The translations under genes and the position numbers were made by a program. From an uncultured Winogradskyella sp. (GTDB taxonomy: Bacteria > Bacteroidota > Bacteroidia > Flavobacteriales > Flavobacteriaceae), in assembly GCF_947498345.1 (NCBI RefSeq), contig NZ_CANMJY010000005.1, positions 1 through 64,000 of the forward strand: DNA of 64,000 nucleotides. Reading direction: 5' to 3'. The notes under the pieces were generated by a model. The model worked only from the letters and a program-made list of their open reading frames with translations, searched no databases and was not told where the DNA came from. Below, piece after piece: positions 18,704-26,482 of the stretch; positions within the stretch are counted from its first letter, which is position 1; each line of letters begins with the position of its first letter.

Positions 18704-19255
18704 TTGACATCAACCAATCAAGATATCGAACAGTTACTATTGCTCTGTAAATCTAAAAACCAACGTGCACAACTAGAGGTTTATAACAGATATAACAGAG
18801 CCATGTATAATACAGCTTTAAGAATTGTAAAAGATTCTTTTAAAGCTGAGGACATAATGCAAGAGTCTTTTTTGACCGCATTTACAAAACTTAATACACT
18901 AGAGGACATCAAATTATTTGGTGCATGGTTAAAACGAATTGTAGTTAATAATAGTATTGCACACTATAACAAAACCACCAAACAAAACGAAGTCCCTCTA
19001 GACACAATAATGTATAAGGTTGAAGACGATAACGGCATTGAAGAGCGTAACCAAGACACTAATAAAGTGAAACAAGTTATAAGTGTAATGAAAACCCTAA
19101 AACCAAACTATAGTATGGGCTTGACCTTACACCTCATAGAAGGTTACGATTATGAAGAAATCTGTGACATTATGGATATTTCCTATGCTAATTGTAGAAC
19201 GTTGATTTCTAGAGCAAAGGAAAGTTTACGTAAAAAACTAATGCAAACAGCCTAA
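18704..19255 (+). CDS. ECF-type RNA polymerase sigma factor (first of two in the window)
   Basis: A 183-residue sigma-70 family protein of the extracytoplasmic-function type. Region 2 is at ~25-90 ('VYNRYNRAMYNTALRIVKDSFKAEDIMQESFL', core 'AEDIMQESFLTAF') and region 4 at ~130-180 ('GYDYEEICDIMDISYANCRTLISRAKESLRKKL'). The start must be TTG at 18704, because the next ATG falls inside region 2 and no ATG lies upstream in frame. It opens a four-gene unit with a putative anti-sigma factor (10-base gap) and two repetitive envelope proteins, so it probably controls an envelope response. Confidence 0.92.
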   Translation: MTSTNQDIEQLLLLCKSKNQRAQLEVYNRYNRAMYNTALRIVKDSFKAEDIMQESFLTAFTKLNTLEDIKLFGAWLKRIVVNNSIAHYNKTTKQNEVPLDTIMYKVEDDNGIEERNQDTNKVKQVISVMKTLKPNYSMGLTLHLIEGYDYEEICDIMDISYANCRTLISRAKESLRKKLMQTA

Positions 19256-19265
19256 AAACATAGTT

Positions 19266-19829
19266 ATGCAAAAAGATACTATAGACGAATTATTTGACAA
19301 CCTCAAAGGTGAGTTTGATATTAACGAACCAGACCAAGGTCATAAAAATAGATTCTTAGAAAAGCTAAACGCTAATGACGTTGCTATAATTCAACCTGAA
19401 AAGAAATCTGGCTTTAACTGGAAACCATTTTTGGCTATTGCAGCTTCACTGGTAATTTGTTTTAGTGTAATCACTAAAGTAAATAGTCAGCCAGAAGTTA
19501 TGGATTTGGCGAGTGTATCGCCCGAAATGGCAGAAACTCAAGATTTCTTTACAGCAACCATAGAAAATGAGCTTAGGAAACTTAACAACGAAAGCTCACC
19601 TCTTACAGAAAAAATTGTTACTGATGCGCTTCAACAAATTGCGTCTTTAGAACAAGATTATAATCAATTAAAAATCGATTTAACTGAAAATGGTAATGAT
19701 CAACGTATTATTTATGCTATGATCAGTAACTTTCAAAATAGAATAGACATTTTAAATATAGTTATAGAAGAAATTGAAAAAATTAAACAACTAATAAACA
19801 ATAACGATGATACAAAAAATACAATATAA
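19266..19829 (+). CDS. Single-span membrane protein, putative anti-sigma factor
   Basis: A 187-residue protein with a cytoplasmic N-terminus (~1-48), one membrane segment (~50-68, 'FLAIAASLVICFSVI') and a periplasmic part. The latter is helical and coiled-coil-like ('FTATIENELRKLNNES', 'QIASLEQDYNQLKIDL', 'IVIEEIEKIKQLINNN'). No zinc-binding anti-sigma motif is seen. Its position directly after an ECF sigma gene and its topology suggest it holds the sigma at the membrane. It overlaps the next gene by 23 bases. Role inferred from context. Confidence 0.72.
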   Translation: MQKDTIDELFDNLKGEFDINEPDQGHKNRFLEKLNANDVAIIQPEKKSGFNWKPFLAIAASLVICFSVITKVNSQPEVMDLASVSPEMAETQDFFTATIENELRKLNNESSPLTEKIVTDALQQIASLEQDYNQLKIDLTENGNDQRIIYAMISNFQNRIDILNIVIEEIEKIKQLINNNDDTKNTI

Positions 19830-20895
19830 ATTATCCATACTCTTTTTGTTAGTGCCATTTATTGCACTAGCAAATACAGAGATAAATATCGTAAAAACCA
19901 CAAAGGAGAAAACAATCAAAAAATCTTTTAATGTCAATAATAATGCAACATTAAAGGTAAATAATTCCTTCGGAAACTTAAACATTATAACTTGGAGTGA
20001 AAAACGTATTGAGTTTGATATCTCTATTAAAGTATCTGGTAATAATGCCGAAAAAGTGCAAGAACGAATTGACGGTATTGATGTTGAGTTTGAAGCTACT
20101 AATGATATGGTAACTGCCATTACTCAAATTGAAAAAAACAAAAAGAGCTGGTGGAGTTGGGGAAAAAAGATGAATCTAAAAATGGAGATTGACTACGTTA
20201 TAAAAATGCCAGTGACCAATAATGTAAATCTTAATAATAAATTTGGATCAATTAATTTAGATAAACTAGAAGGCTCTAGTAAAATTAGATGTGACCACGG
20301 TAAAATCACTACTAAAGAATTAATGTCTAATGACAATGTGATTAACTTTAATCATTCAAGAAATTGTTATTTTGAGTATATTAAAGAAGGTAAGGTTTCA
20401 GCTAATCATAGTGGTTTTACAATCGCAAAGGCTGAAAAAATAGACATCAATGCTAATCATACAAAATCAATAGTAGAGTTTGCAGAAAATATTGAATATG
20501 ATTGTAATCATGGTTCTCTAAAAGTTGATAATATTAATAATTTAGAAGGCAAGGGCAATCACTTAACTACTAGAATTGGTAATGTTTTTAAAAATCTAAA
20601 ATTAAGAGGTAGCCATGGGTCCTTAAAAATTGAAGAGATAGCTTCTAATGCAAATAACATTGTCATTGATTCTAAATTTACGAGTATGACTATAGGCTAT
20701 AATTCTGCTTTTAATTTTAATTTCGATTTAGACTTTAGTCATGGATCATTAAGAGACTCTGACGGGTTTAACTTTATCAATAAGGAAATTAATCATACTA
20801 GCAAAAAATATAAAGGCTACTATGGATCTAAAGATTCAGGGAATATGGTTAAAATCAATTCCAGCCATGGGAGTGTTAGCTTTAAAAAACAGTAA
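19807..20895 (+). CDS. Secreted DUF4097-like putative adhesin, beta-helix repeats
   Basis: A 362-residue protein with signal peptide (residues ~1-22, 'FLLVPFIALAN'). The body has short repeated strands with 'SHGS'/'NHGS' turns: 'CNHGSLKVDN', 'GSHGSLKIEE', 'FSHGSLRDSD', 'SSHGSVSFKK', plus 'NHSRN', 'NHSGFT' and 'NHTKSI'. This looks like a right-handed beta-helix of the DUF4097/putative-adhesin type. It starts within the preceding gene (23-base overlap) and precedes the GIN-domain gene, so the pair is likely to be controlled by the sigma factor. No enzyme motif seen. Confidence 0.8.
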   Translation: MIQKIQYKLSILFLLVPFIALANTEINIVKTTKEKTIKKSFNVNNNATLKVNNSFGNLNIITWSEKRIEFDISIKVSGNNAEKVQERIDGIDVEFEATNDMVTAITQIEKNKKSWWSWGKKMNLKMEIDYVIKMPVTNNVNLNNKFGSINLDKLEGSSKIRCDHGKITTKELMSNDNVINFNHSRNCYFEYIKEGKVSANHSGFTIAKAEKIDINANHTKSIVEFAENIEYDCNHGSLKVDNINNLEGKGNHLTTRIGNVFKNLKLRGSHGSLKIEEIASNANNIVIDSKFTSMTIGYNSAFNFNFDLDFSHGSLRDSDGFNFINKEINHTSKKYKGYYGSKDSGNMVKINSSHGSVSFKKQ

Positions 20896-20934
20896 AAAAT
20901 CAATTAACGAACATAAAACCAAACAATTAAAACA

Positions 20935-21660
20935 ATGAAACTTTTAAAATCAATTACAGTACTAGTTTTTCTTTTATGTGCAACCACTACATATGCGCAA
21001 TGGGGAAAAGGAAAGAAAATTAAAGGTGATGGTAATATCACTACTACTACAAGAACAACAGGTTCGTATGATGGCTTAAAAGCAGCAGGTTCAATGGACT
21101 TTAAATTAGTACAAGGTAAAGAAGGTAATATTACTATTGAAGGTGATGCCAACCTTATGGAGTATATTATTACAGAAGTAAAAGGTGGAAAACTTGTAGT
21201 AAAGACCAAGGATGGTGTTAACCTAAAGCCTACAAAAACTATAGTTGTTACTGTACCTTATGAGTCTATCGAGTCAGTTTCCTTAGCGGGTTCTGGTGAT
21301 ATTGAAAACTCTGGTACAATTAAAGCAGGTAAATTTAATATATCATTAGCAGGTTCTGGAGACATTAAACTCAAAGTGAATTCAAATTCAACAGAAAGTA
21401 GTATCGCAGGTTCTGGTGATGTACAACTAAGTGGTTCTACAACAGACTTAATTGTAAAGATTGCTGGTTCTGGTGACTTTGACGGCAAAAATCTGGATAG
21501 TGTAAATGTAACCGCAAAAATTGCTGGTTCTGGCACTGCAGATGTGGTTTGCAATGGCGAGCTAAAAGCTAGAATTTCTGGCTCTGGTGATGTTAATTAT
21601 TCTGGTAAGCCAACAAGTAAAGATACTAAGATTTCTGGATCTGGAAGCGTGAGTAACTAG
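20935..21660 (+). CDS. Secreted head GIN domain protein (DUF2807)
   Basis: A 241-residue protein with signal peptide ending 'ATTTYAQ'. After a GKGKKIKGDGNI segment, the DUF2807 domain shows seven copies of an 'AGSGDI'-type turn (AGSGDI twice, AGSGDV, AGSGDF, AGSGTA, SGSGDV, SGSGSV) spaced ~18-30 residues apart, the rungs of a beta-helix. The repeats are also visible in the DNA but are coding, not a separate repeat array. Forty bases after the adhesin-like gene and ending at a terminator, it closes the sigma operon. Surface or periplasmic; ligand unknown. Confidence 0.9.
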   Translation: MKLLKSITVLVFLLCATTTYAQWGKGKKIKGDGNITTTTRTTGSYDGLKAAGSMDFKLVQGKEGNITIEGDANLMEYIITEVKGGKLVVKTKDGVNLKPTKTIVVTVPYESIESVSLAGSGDIENSGTIKAGKFNISLAGSGDIKLKVNSNSTESSIAGSGDVQLSGSTTDLIVKIAGSGDFDGKNLDSVNVTAKIAGSGTADVVCNGELKARISGSGDVNYSGKPTSKDTKISGSGSVSN

Positions 21661-21682
21661 TAGGTAAATCAACCAAAATTAG

Positions 21683-21713
21683 AAAAGGACAAGTATTTAC
21701 TTGTCCTTTTTTT
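21683..21713 (+). terminator. Terminator after the sigma-adhesin operon
   Basis: A stem of up to 13 pairs (AAAAGGACAAGTA with TACTTGTCCTTTT) followed by seven Ts, 22 bases after the GIN-domain stop codon and before the converging speE-like gene. Confidence 0.9.
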
Positions 21714-21742
21714 GATCCTTGACACCAAATTTTAATTACAAA

Positions 21743-23269
21743 TTACTGCGTTCCAGACTCAAAATCTACTTTCCATTTGGCCCATTCATCTAAGAAGTAA
21801 TCTAAAATTATCGGGTTGTCTAACGTATTCTCCTTAGTATCTGCAATTGTAATATCATTAGGGAAAATAAATGCTTGTTCAACTTGGTTATCATTAAGAT
21901 ATTTTAAGTCTTTAGGAATTGCTTTATAATCAACCTCACTATCATTACCACTATGTCGCCCAATAATAAATCCCCAATCTCCAAAAGACGGTATATAAGC
22001 ATGATATGGTTGTACGTCCTCAAACACTGCCTCTAAGGTGTTATTAATACAACTGAAAACTGTATTTGAGAAGTAGATCTCACCAGACTGTGTAACAAAG
22101 ACTCCATCTCTTTTTAAATTACGCTTAGCCATTAAAAAAAATTGCTTACTGTAGAGTCTGGCAATGGCCTGATTAGTTGGGTCTGGTAAATCAGCAATAA
22201 TAACATCATACTTCTCAGTATTATTAAAAAGATATGTAAACGCATCTTCAGATATTAAATTCACCTTTTCATTAATAGCAGCAGCAGCATTAATTTCTTT
22301 CAAATATTGATTTTGTTTCGCTAAATAAAACATTGTACTATCAATATCCACCACATCGATATGCTGCACAGAATTGTGCTTAAGCACTTCCCTACTCGCT
22401 AAGTTTTCACCACCACCTAATATTAATACACGTTTTGGGTTATTATGCATTGCTAAAGGTACATGCACCAAAGATTCGTGATATCGATGCTCATCAGCCG
22501 AAGAGAACTGTATCACTCTATTAAGATACAATCTAATATCTCCTTGCGTCTTTGTCATTACAATTTTTTGATATGGAGTCTGCTCATTGAGCACAATTGG
22601 TCGTTTGTAGATTTTCTGATCCCAAACCTTTAGTAATTTACCACCAAACAAAACTAAAGTCAGTAAAGCGATTATAGCCAAAAAGCCATAAATGCTATTG
22701 CGTTTTTTATCTTTTAGCAAAGTATAGTTTAACAGTATGCCTAAAACAATATTTACAATACCAAACATTAAGGAGGAATAGTATAAACCAACAAAAGGTA
22801 GTATTATAAATGGAAAAATAAGTGTAGCAATTAAACCACCAATATAATCCAGAGATAAAATATTAGAGAGATTATTCTTAATGTTCCCCTCTTCTAGAGC
22901 AAAAGTCAACAAGGGCACTTCCATCCCAGTTAATAATCCAATGACAAAAATTATTGCCAAACAACTTATCTGTAATACCATTGGAGATACATACACAAAA
23001 AGCATGTAAAGCAATGGTACCGATATGCCACCAATAAATCCTAAAAGGTATTCTACATTAATAAAAAACGTTAGTGGTTTGTTCTTTAAAAATTTTGATA
23101 AGAAAGCACCAATCCCCATTGAGAACAAGTAAACCCCAATAATTATAGAGAACTGTCTTACTCCATCTCCTAAAAAGTAAGTTGCTGTGGTACTTATAAG
23201 TAATTCATAAATTATAGAGCATAAACCTGCGATAAATACAGCAAATGGAATTAGAGCTTTTTTATTCAT
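21743..23269 (-). CDS. Membrane-bound spermidine synthase-like aminopropyltransferase
   Basis: A 508-residue fusion: an N-terminal region of about seven membrane helices (~1-210) and a C-terminal spermidine-synthase Rossmann domain (~230-450). The domain shows 'RYHESLVHVPLAMH', 'RVLILGGGENLASREVL' (nucleotide site), 'DVVDIDSTMFYLAK' and 'DVIIADLPDPTNQ'. Known relatives transfer aminopropyl groups from decarboxylated S-adenosylmethionine; the donor would be made by SpeH encoded at 25448. In the glycine motif 'GGGEN' replaces the common 'GGGDG'. The start at 23269 ('MNKKALIPFA') is preferred over an upstream ATG at 23293. It diverges from the YgiB-like gene with a 39-base gap. Acceptor amine unknown. 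Confidence 0.88.
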   Translation of the reverse strand: MNKKALIPFAVFIAGLCSIIYELLISTTATYFLGDGVRQFSIIIGVYLFSMGIGAFLSKFLKNKPLTFFINVEYLLGFIGGISVPLLYMLFVYVSPMVLQISCLAIIFVIGLLTGMEVPLLTFALEEGNIKNNLSNILSLDYIGGLIATLIFPFIILPFVGLYYSSLMFGIVNIVLGILLNYTLLKDKKRNSIYGFLAIIALLTLVLFGGKLLKVWDQKIYKRPIVLNEQTPYQKIVMTKTQGDIRLYLNRVIQFSSADEHRYHESLVHVPLAMHNNPKRVLILGGGENLASREVLKHNSVQHIDVVDIDSTMFYLAKQNQYLKEINAAAAINEKVNLISEDAFTYLFNNTEKYDVIIADLPDPTNQAIARLYSKQFFLMAKRNLKRDGVFVTQSGEIYFSNTVFSCINNTLEAVFEDVQPYHAYIPSFGDWGFIIGRHSGNDSEVDYKAIPKDLKYLNDNQVEQAFIFPNDITIADTKENTLDNPIILDYFLDEWAKWKVDFESGTQ

Positions 23270-23308
23270 TAAAAATTGATTATGTTTGAACAAATTAACT
23301 GGTCAAAG

Positions 23309-23869
23309 ATGAATAAAAAAATTATAACAGGTCTTGCTTTAACTAAAAAAATAACTTTAACTGCAGCGATTACTGCTGCATTGACATTACAAAGTTGCGG
23401 AGGTGGAGATGGAAGCCCGAGAATTAAAGATGCACAACAAGATACTGTATACGAATCTACACAAGGTGTTATTACAGAAGTTGAAGAAATTGAACCAGGA
23501 AATGATTATAAAATTATAGATGAACGCCTTATCGGTGAAAAAGATAAGTCTATAGCTATAGTACACACACTTGAAGGTACAGTAGATACATTATCATTAA
23601 GAAAAATGAAGAATGATGAATCGTCTTATAGTCGTCATTCTGGTTTAAGAAGTATTTTATATTACTCTTTAGCAGCATCTTATTTTAATAGAAGCTTACG
23701 TAATGTAACTCCAAACCAAAACAACTACAAAAACGCTTCGGCTTATAACAAGTCAACGGGTTTAAAAAACGATTTAAAAAGTTCTGCTACATCGCGTCGT
23801 GTTAATGTACCAGGAAGATCATCTAGAGGATATGGCAGCGGAAAGTCGTTTAGATCATTTGGAGGATAG
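23309..23869 (+). CDS. YgiB-like (DUF1190-type) lipoprotein
   Basis: A 186-residue protein. The N-terminus has a long lipoprotein-type signal ending 'LTLQSCGGG'. An acidic central part ('VITEVEEIEPGNDYKIIDE') leads to 'RSILYYSLAASYFNRS' and a Gly/Ser/Arg-rich tail ('GRSSRGYGSGKSFRSFGG') that resembles the C-terminus of E. coli YgiB. In enterobacteria ygiB is followed by the ATP-grasp gene ygiC, as happens here with the overlapping next gene. I chose ATG 23309; an ATG at 23282 is possible. Function unknown. Confidence 0.75.
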   Translation: MNKKIITGLALTKKITLTAAITAALTLQSCGGGDGSPRIKDAQQDTVYESTQGVITEVEEIEPGNDYKIIDERLIGEKDKSIAIVHTLEGTVDTLSLRKMKNDESSYSRHSGLRSILYYSLAASYFNRSLRNVTPNQNNYKNASAYNKSTGLKNDLKSSATSRRVNVPGRSSRGYGSGKSFRSFGG

Positions 23870-25013
23870 TCGTTTTAAGGAAATTAAACGCCTTAAGAAA
23901 AAACACGTTCCACATCGTTTACATTGGTATTTAGAAGAAGACTATTTTTCAGAAGAACTTCTAGGTCTTTACAGATCTGAAGTTGAACAATTGCGTCGTA
24001 TTTCGGATGAAGCTTTTTATCTATTTCAACGTGCTACTGATAAAATCGTTAACGAAAATAGGTTAGACGAATTAGGCATTCCTGCTTCGTTTCATGCTTG
24101 TATTGAATACAGTTGGAGAAATAAGAATAAACATCCTTTTCTTTACGGTCGATTTGATATTAATGGAGGACTAAAATCCGATTACGGTCGTATTATAGAA
24201 TTCAATGCAGATACGTGTAGTACAATTCCTGAAACCTTATTATGGCAACCGCTTCAGCTTGAAAAACTAAAAGGAAATCCCCAAAGCTTTAATACGCTTA
24301 AATACGATATAAATACCACGCTTTCTAACTTAAAACCTTTAATAGGAAAAGAAAATCCCGTTTTTCTAGGTACATCTTTTGGTTATATAGAAGACAAAGA
24401 AAATGTAAATTGTATCATAGATATTGCTTACGAAGCAGGTTTTAAACCTTTTTATTCTAATCTTGAAAACATCATCTTTTCTGATGAAGGTGTATTTCAT
24501 CAAATTGGTGATGAATATGAAGACGTTGATGTGCTATTTAAAATGATACCTTGGGACTGGATGTTTAATGACGAGCCCGAGTTGGCAAGAACACTTTCAG
24601 AATTGATTATTAATGATAAAGTTGTGGTGTTAAACCCAGCTTATACAGCCATTTGGCAAAACAAGAAATTTTTAGCATATATTACCACGAACTTTCCGAA
24701 TTCAATTTTAGCAGAAACTTATTTAGATAAGCTGCCGAGTTTATACAACTATGTAAAAAAGCCCGTTTATGGACGACTAGGTGAAAACATAACTATAGAA
24801 GCTATGGGTAACTCTGAAGCAAGGTCTGATGGTGATTTTGGTAACCAGGATATGATTTACCAAAAGTATTACCCTTTAAACAAAGATTTAGAAAACTACA
24901 GCTATCAAATAGGTATGTTCTACACAATAAGAGCCTCTGCTATCAATCTAAGAGCACAGCAATCTCAGATTATTACTGATGACTGCGAGTTTATGTCACA
25001 TTTTATTATTTGA
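23832..25013 (+). CDS. Glutathionylspermidine synthase family ATP-grasp protein (YgiC-like)
   Basis: About 393 residues. It resembles the ATP-grasp half of glutathionylspermidine synthase: 'RLHWYLEEDYFSEELLGLY', 'FDINGGLKSDYGRIIEFNADTCSTIPETL' (core 'IIEFNADTCSTIPE'), 'DVLFKMIPWDWMF' and 'YVKKPVYGRLGENI'. The amidase domain of bifunctional GspS is absent. Such enzymes join a carboxylate to an amine of a polyamine or peptide using ATP. The ATG at 23832 overlaps the YgiB-like gene by 38 bases; a TTG at 23859 is an alternative. Neighbours SpeE-like and SpeH suggest the amine is a polyamine. Substrate unproven. Confidence 0.85.
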   Translation: MAAESRLDHLEDSRFKEIKRLKKKHVPHRLHWYLEEDYFSEELLGLYRSEVEQLRRISDEAFYLFQRATDKIVNENRLDELGIPASFHACIEYSWRNKNKHPFLYGRFDINGGLKSDYGRIIEFNADTCSTIPETLLWQPLQLEKLKGNPQSFNTLKYDINTTLSNLKPLIGKENPVFLGTSFGYIEDKENVNCIIDIAYEAGFKPFYSNLENIIFSDEGVFHQIGDEYEDVDVLFKMIPWDWMFNDEPELARTLSELIINDKVVVLNPAYTAIWQNKKFLAYITTNFPNSILAETYLDKLPSLYNYVKKPVYGRLGENITIEAMGNSEARSDGDFGNQDMIYQKYYPLNKDLENYSYQIGMFYTIRASAINLRAQQSQIITDDCEFMSHFII

Positions 25014-25055
25014 TTGATAATAGCTGGTTGGAATGATTCTTGTTTGATGTTTGCA

Positions 25056-25400
25056 ATGAGAAGTTCCGTTTTAGTTCTACTACTATTTAATATTTCAATT
25101 GCTTTTAGCCAAAAGCACAAAATTAACACTTCAGATTTATTGGGTTATTGGACCTATAATTACAGAATAAATGAACCTGAATCTATAATAATCGTATACA
25201 GACGTGCATACGACTACGAAAAAAGAACATTGTTGTTTTTTAATGCAAATGGGCTATATAGCATGGAACATTTTTGGAAAAGTAGTCGTAAATGTGGCAA
25301 TGAAATACGTCCCAAAAACAAATATGGCACATATATATTAGACTATGATAACAAAACTTATATTTATCAAATAATGTCTCAGACGAGACATGGAAACTGA
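25056..25400 (+). CDS. Secreted lipocalin-like protein, probably frameshifted near its 3' end
   Basis: As read the protein has 114 residues: signal peptide ('VLVLLLFNISIAFSQ') and a lipocalin-like start 'LLGYWTYNYRI'. It ends abruptly at 25400 with a tail ('YQIMSQTRHGN') unlike the rest. In another frame the sequence continues 'LYLSNNVSDETWKLIWINES' to TAA 25439-25441, a natural lipocalin-like ending. One extra A in the AAAA run at 25353-25356 would restore a single frame of 129 codons. So the gene carries a recent frameshift or the base call is wrong. The start may also be ATG 25047. It sits between the ATP-grasp gene and the converging speH. Confidence 0.6.
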   Translation: MRSSVLVLLLFNISIAFSQKHKINTSDLLGYWTYNYRINEPESIIIVYRRAYDYEKRTLLFFNANGLYSMEHFWKSSRKCGNEIRPKNKYGTYILDYDNKTYIYQIMSQTRHGN

Positions 25401-25447
25401 TTTGGATTAATGAAAGTTCTTTTGGAGTTAAAATCAGATAAAACCAA

Positions 25448-25810
25448 TTATACAGTTATTCCTATTGCTTCACCTCTTTCGATTTGCTTTATTACAACTT
25501 TATCAGACCCAAAGGATCCCATTAATAAATCTTGGATTTTTTTAGCGTCAAAAGGCTTACAAGAAAATATGTCTACAGCTGCAAACTCATGCTCTGGCCA
25601 GGTATGGATACTCACATGGCTTTCTTCTAAAAGAATAAATCCAGTTACTCCAATAGGTTCAAATTGTTTAAAAGATTCATTCACTTTAGAAAGTTGAAGT
25701 TCTTCTACTATAGCATGCAATACCTTTTTAACTGTAGATATAAACGAAAGTGTATCTGCATTACAGTTATACACATCCCAAGTGATATGAGTTCCGAGTG
25801 AGGCTTTCAA
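25448..25810 (-). CDS. speH: S-adenosylmethionine decarboxylase proenzyme
   Basis: A 120-residue class 1B AdoMet decarboxylase. The proenzyme cleaves itself before Ser64 in 'LLEESHVSIHTWPE' to create the pyruvoyl cofactor; the family Cys is Cys84 ('IFSCKPF'). 'GTHITWDVYNC' is the usual N-terminal strand. It makes decarboxylated AdoMet, the aminopropyl donor for the SpeE-like enzyme at 21743. It is preceded 21 bases upstream by the lipoprotein gene at 25832, so may be cotranscribed with it. Confidence 0.94.
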   Translation of the reverse strand: MKASLGTHITWDVYNCNADTLSFISTVKKVLHAIVEELQLSKVNESFKQFEPIGVTGFILLEESHVSIHTWPEHEFAAVDIFSCKPFDAKKIQDLLMGSFGSDKVVIKQIERGEAIGITV

Positions 25811-25831
25811 AATATAAGACTGAGACTGTTT

Positions 25832-26383
25832 TTATTCTTCTTCAGAATAACCGTCATAAGCACTCTGCATCATATCCATAAACTCATAAGAATCATACAC
25901 CTTAACTAAGGTCGTATAAGATTCGTCGGCATCTACCTCTACCATTTCTGGTAAAGTCTCTCTTGGTCCATAATCCCAGGTTACCTTGTTTATAACATCT
26001 CTAACGACATCAAAATTACCTTCCATAGGAATACCTAAAAAGGTAATTTCTTTATTTGGTAAAGAAGATAAATAACTATTTTGAAATGCTGGTGGGCCGT
26101 AATATTCATCAGTTACTAAATATTCTGATAAAGAAGGATTTATCATATAAACCGACTCAGTAAAGTTATGCTTTATAATACTATCATTTTGCAAAGTCAA
26201 TTGATGCTCACCTGGTCCCATTTCTACCCAAACGACCTCTTTAGGTGGAATCAATACCCTAAGTGTATCTACAACAATTTCTACTGACGAATCCGTTGGA
26301 TTATCTATGGCTAAATCAACAGTACTAGTACATGATGAAAATAAAACTGTAGATAAAATTGAAAATATAAAAAGCTTCTTCAT
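25832..26383 (-). CDS. Lipoprotein of unknown function
   Basis: A 183-residue protein with a clear lipoprotein signal ('LSTVLFSSC', Cys at 18). After it comes a beta-rich domain ('TVDLAIDNPTDSSVEIVVD', 'LRVLIPPKEVVWVEMGPGEH') that looks like an immunoglobulin-type fold. The tail is acidic and ends 'GYSEEE'. I do not recognise the family. It lies just upstream of speH on the same strand, and could belong to the polyamine cluster. Confidence 0.75.
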   Translation of the reverse strand: MKKLFIFSILSTVLFSSCTSTVDLAIDNPTDSSVEIVVDTLRVLIPPKEVVWVEMGPGEHQLTLQNDSIIKHNFTESVYMINPSLSEYLVTDEYYGPPAFQNSYLSSLPNKEITFLGIPMEGNFDVVRDVINKVTWDYGPRETLPEMVEVDADESYTTLVKVYDSYEFMDMMQSAYDGYSEEE

Positions 26384-26482
26384 TATAAATTATTTAGTTG
26401 ATTGCAATATAAGAATATTTAACAATTAGTACGTTTAATGTTAAATAAATTTGTACGATATTGACTTCATTAACAAGATAAA

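Noticed and set aside
21270..21660. Regularly spaced near-repeats of GCAGGTTCTGGTGAT in DNA, resembling a CRISPR or minisatellite
   Set aside because: They encode the AGSGD turns of the DUF2807 protein in frame; spacing is irregular and there are no unique spacers.
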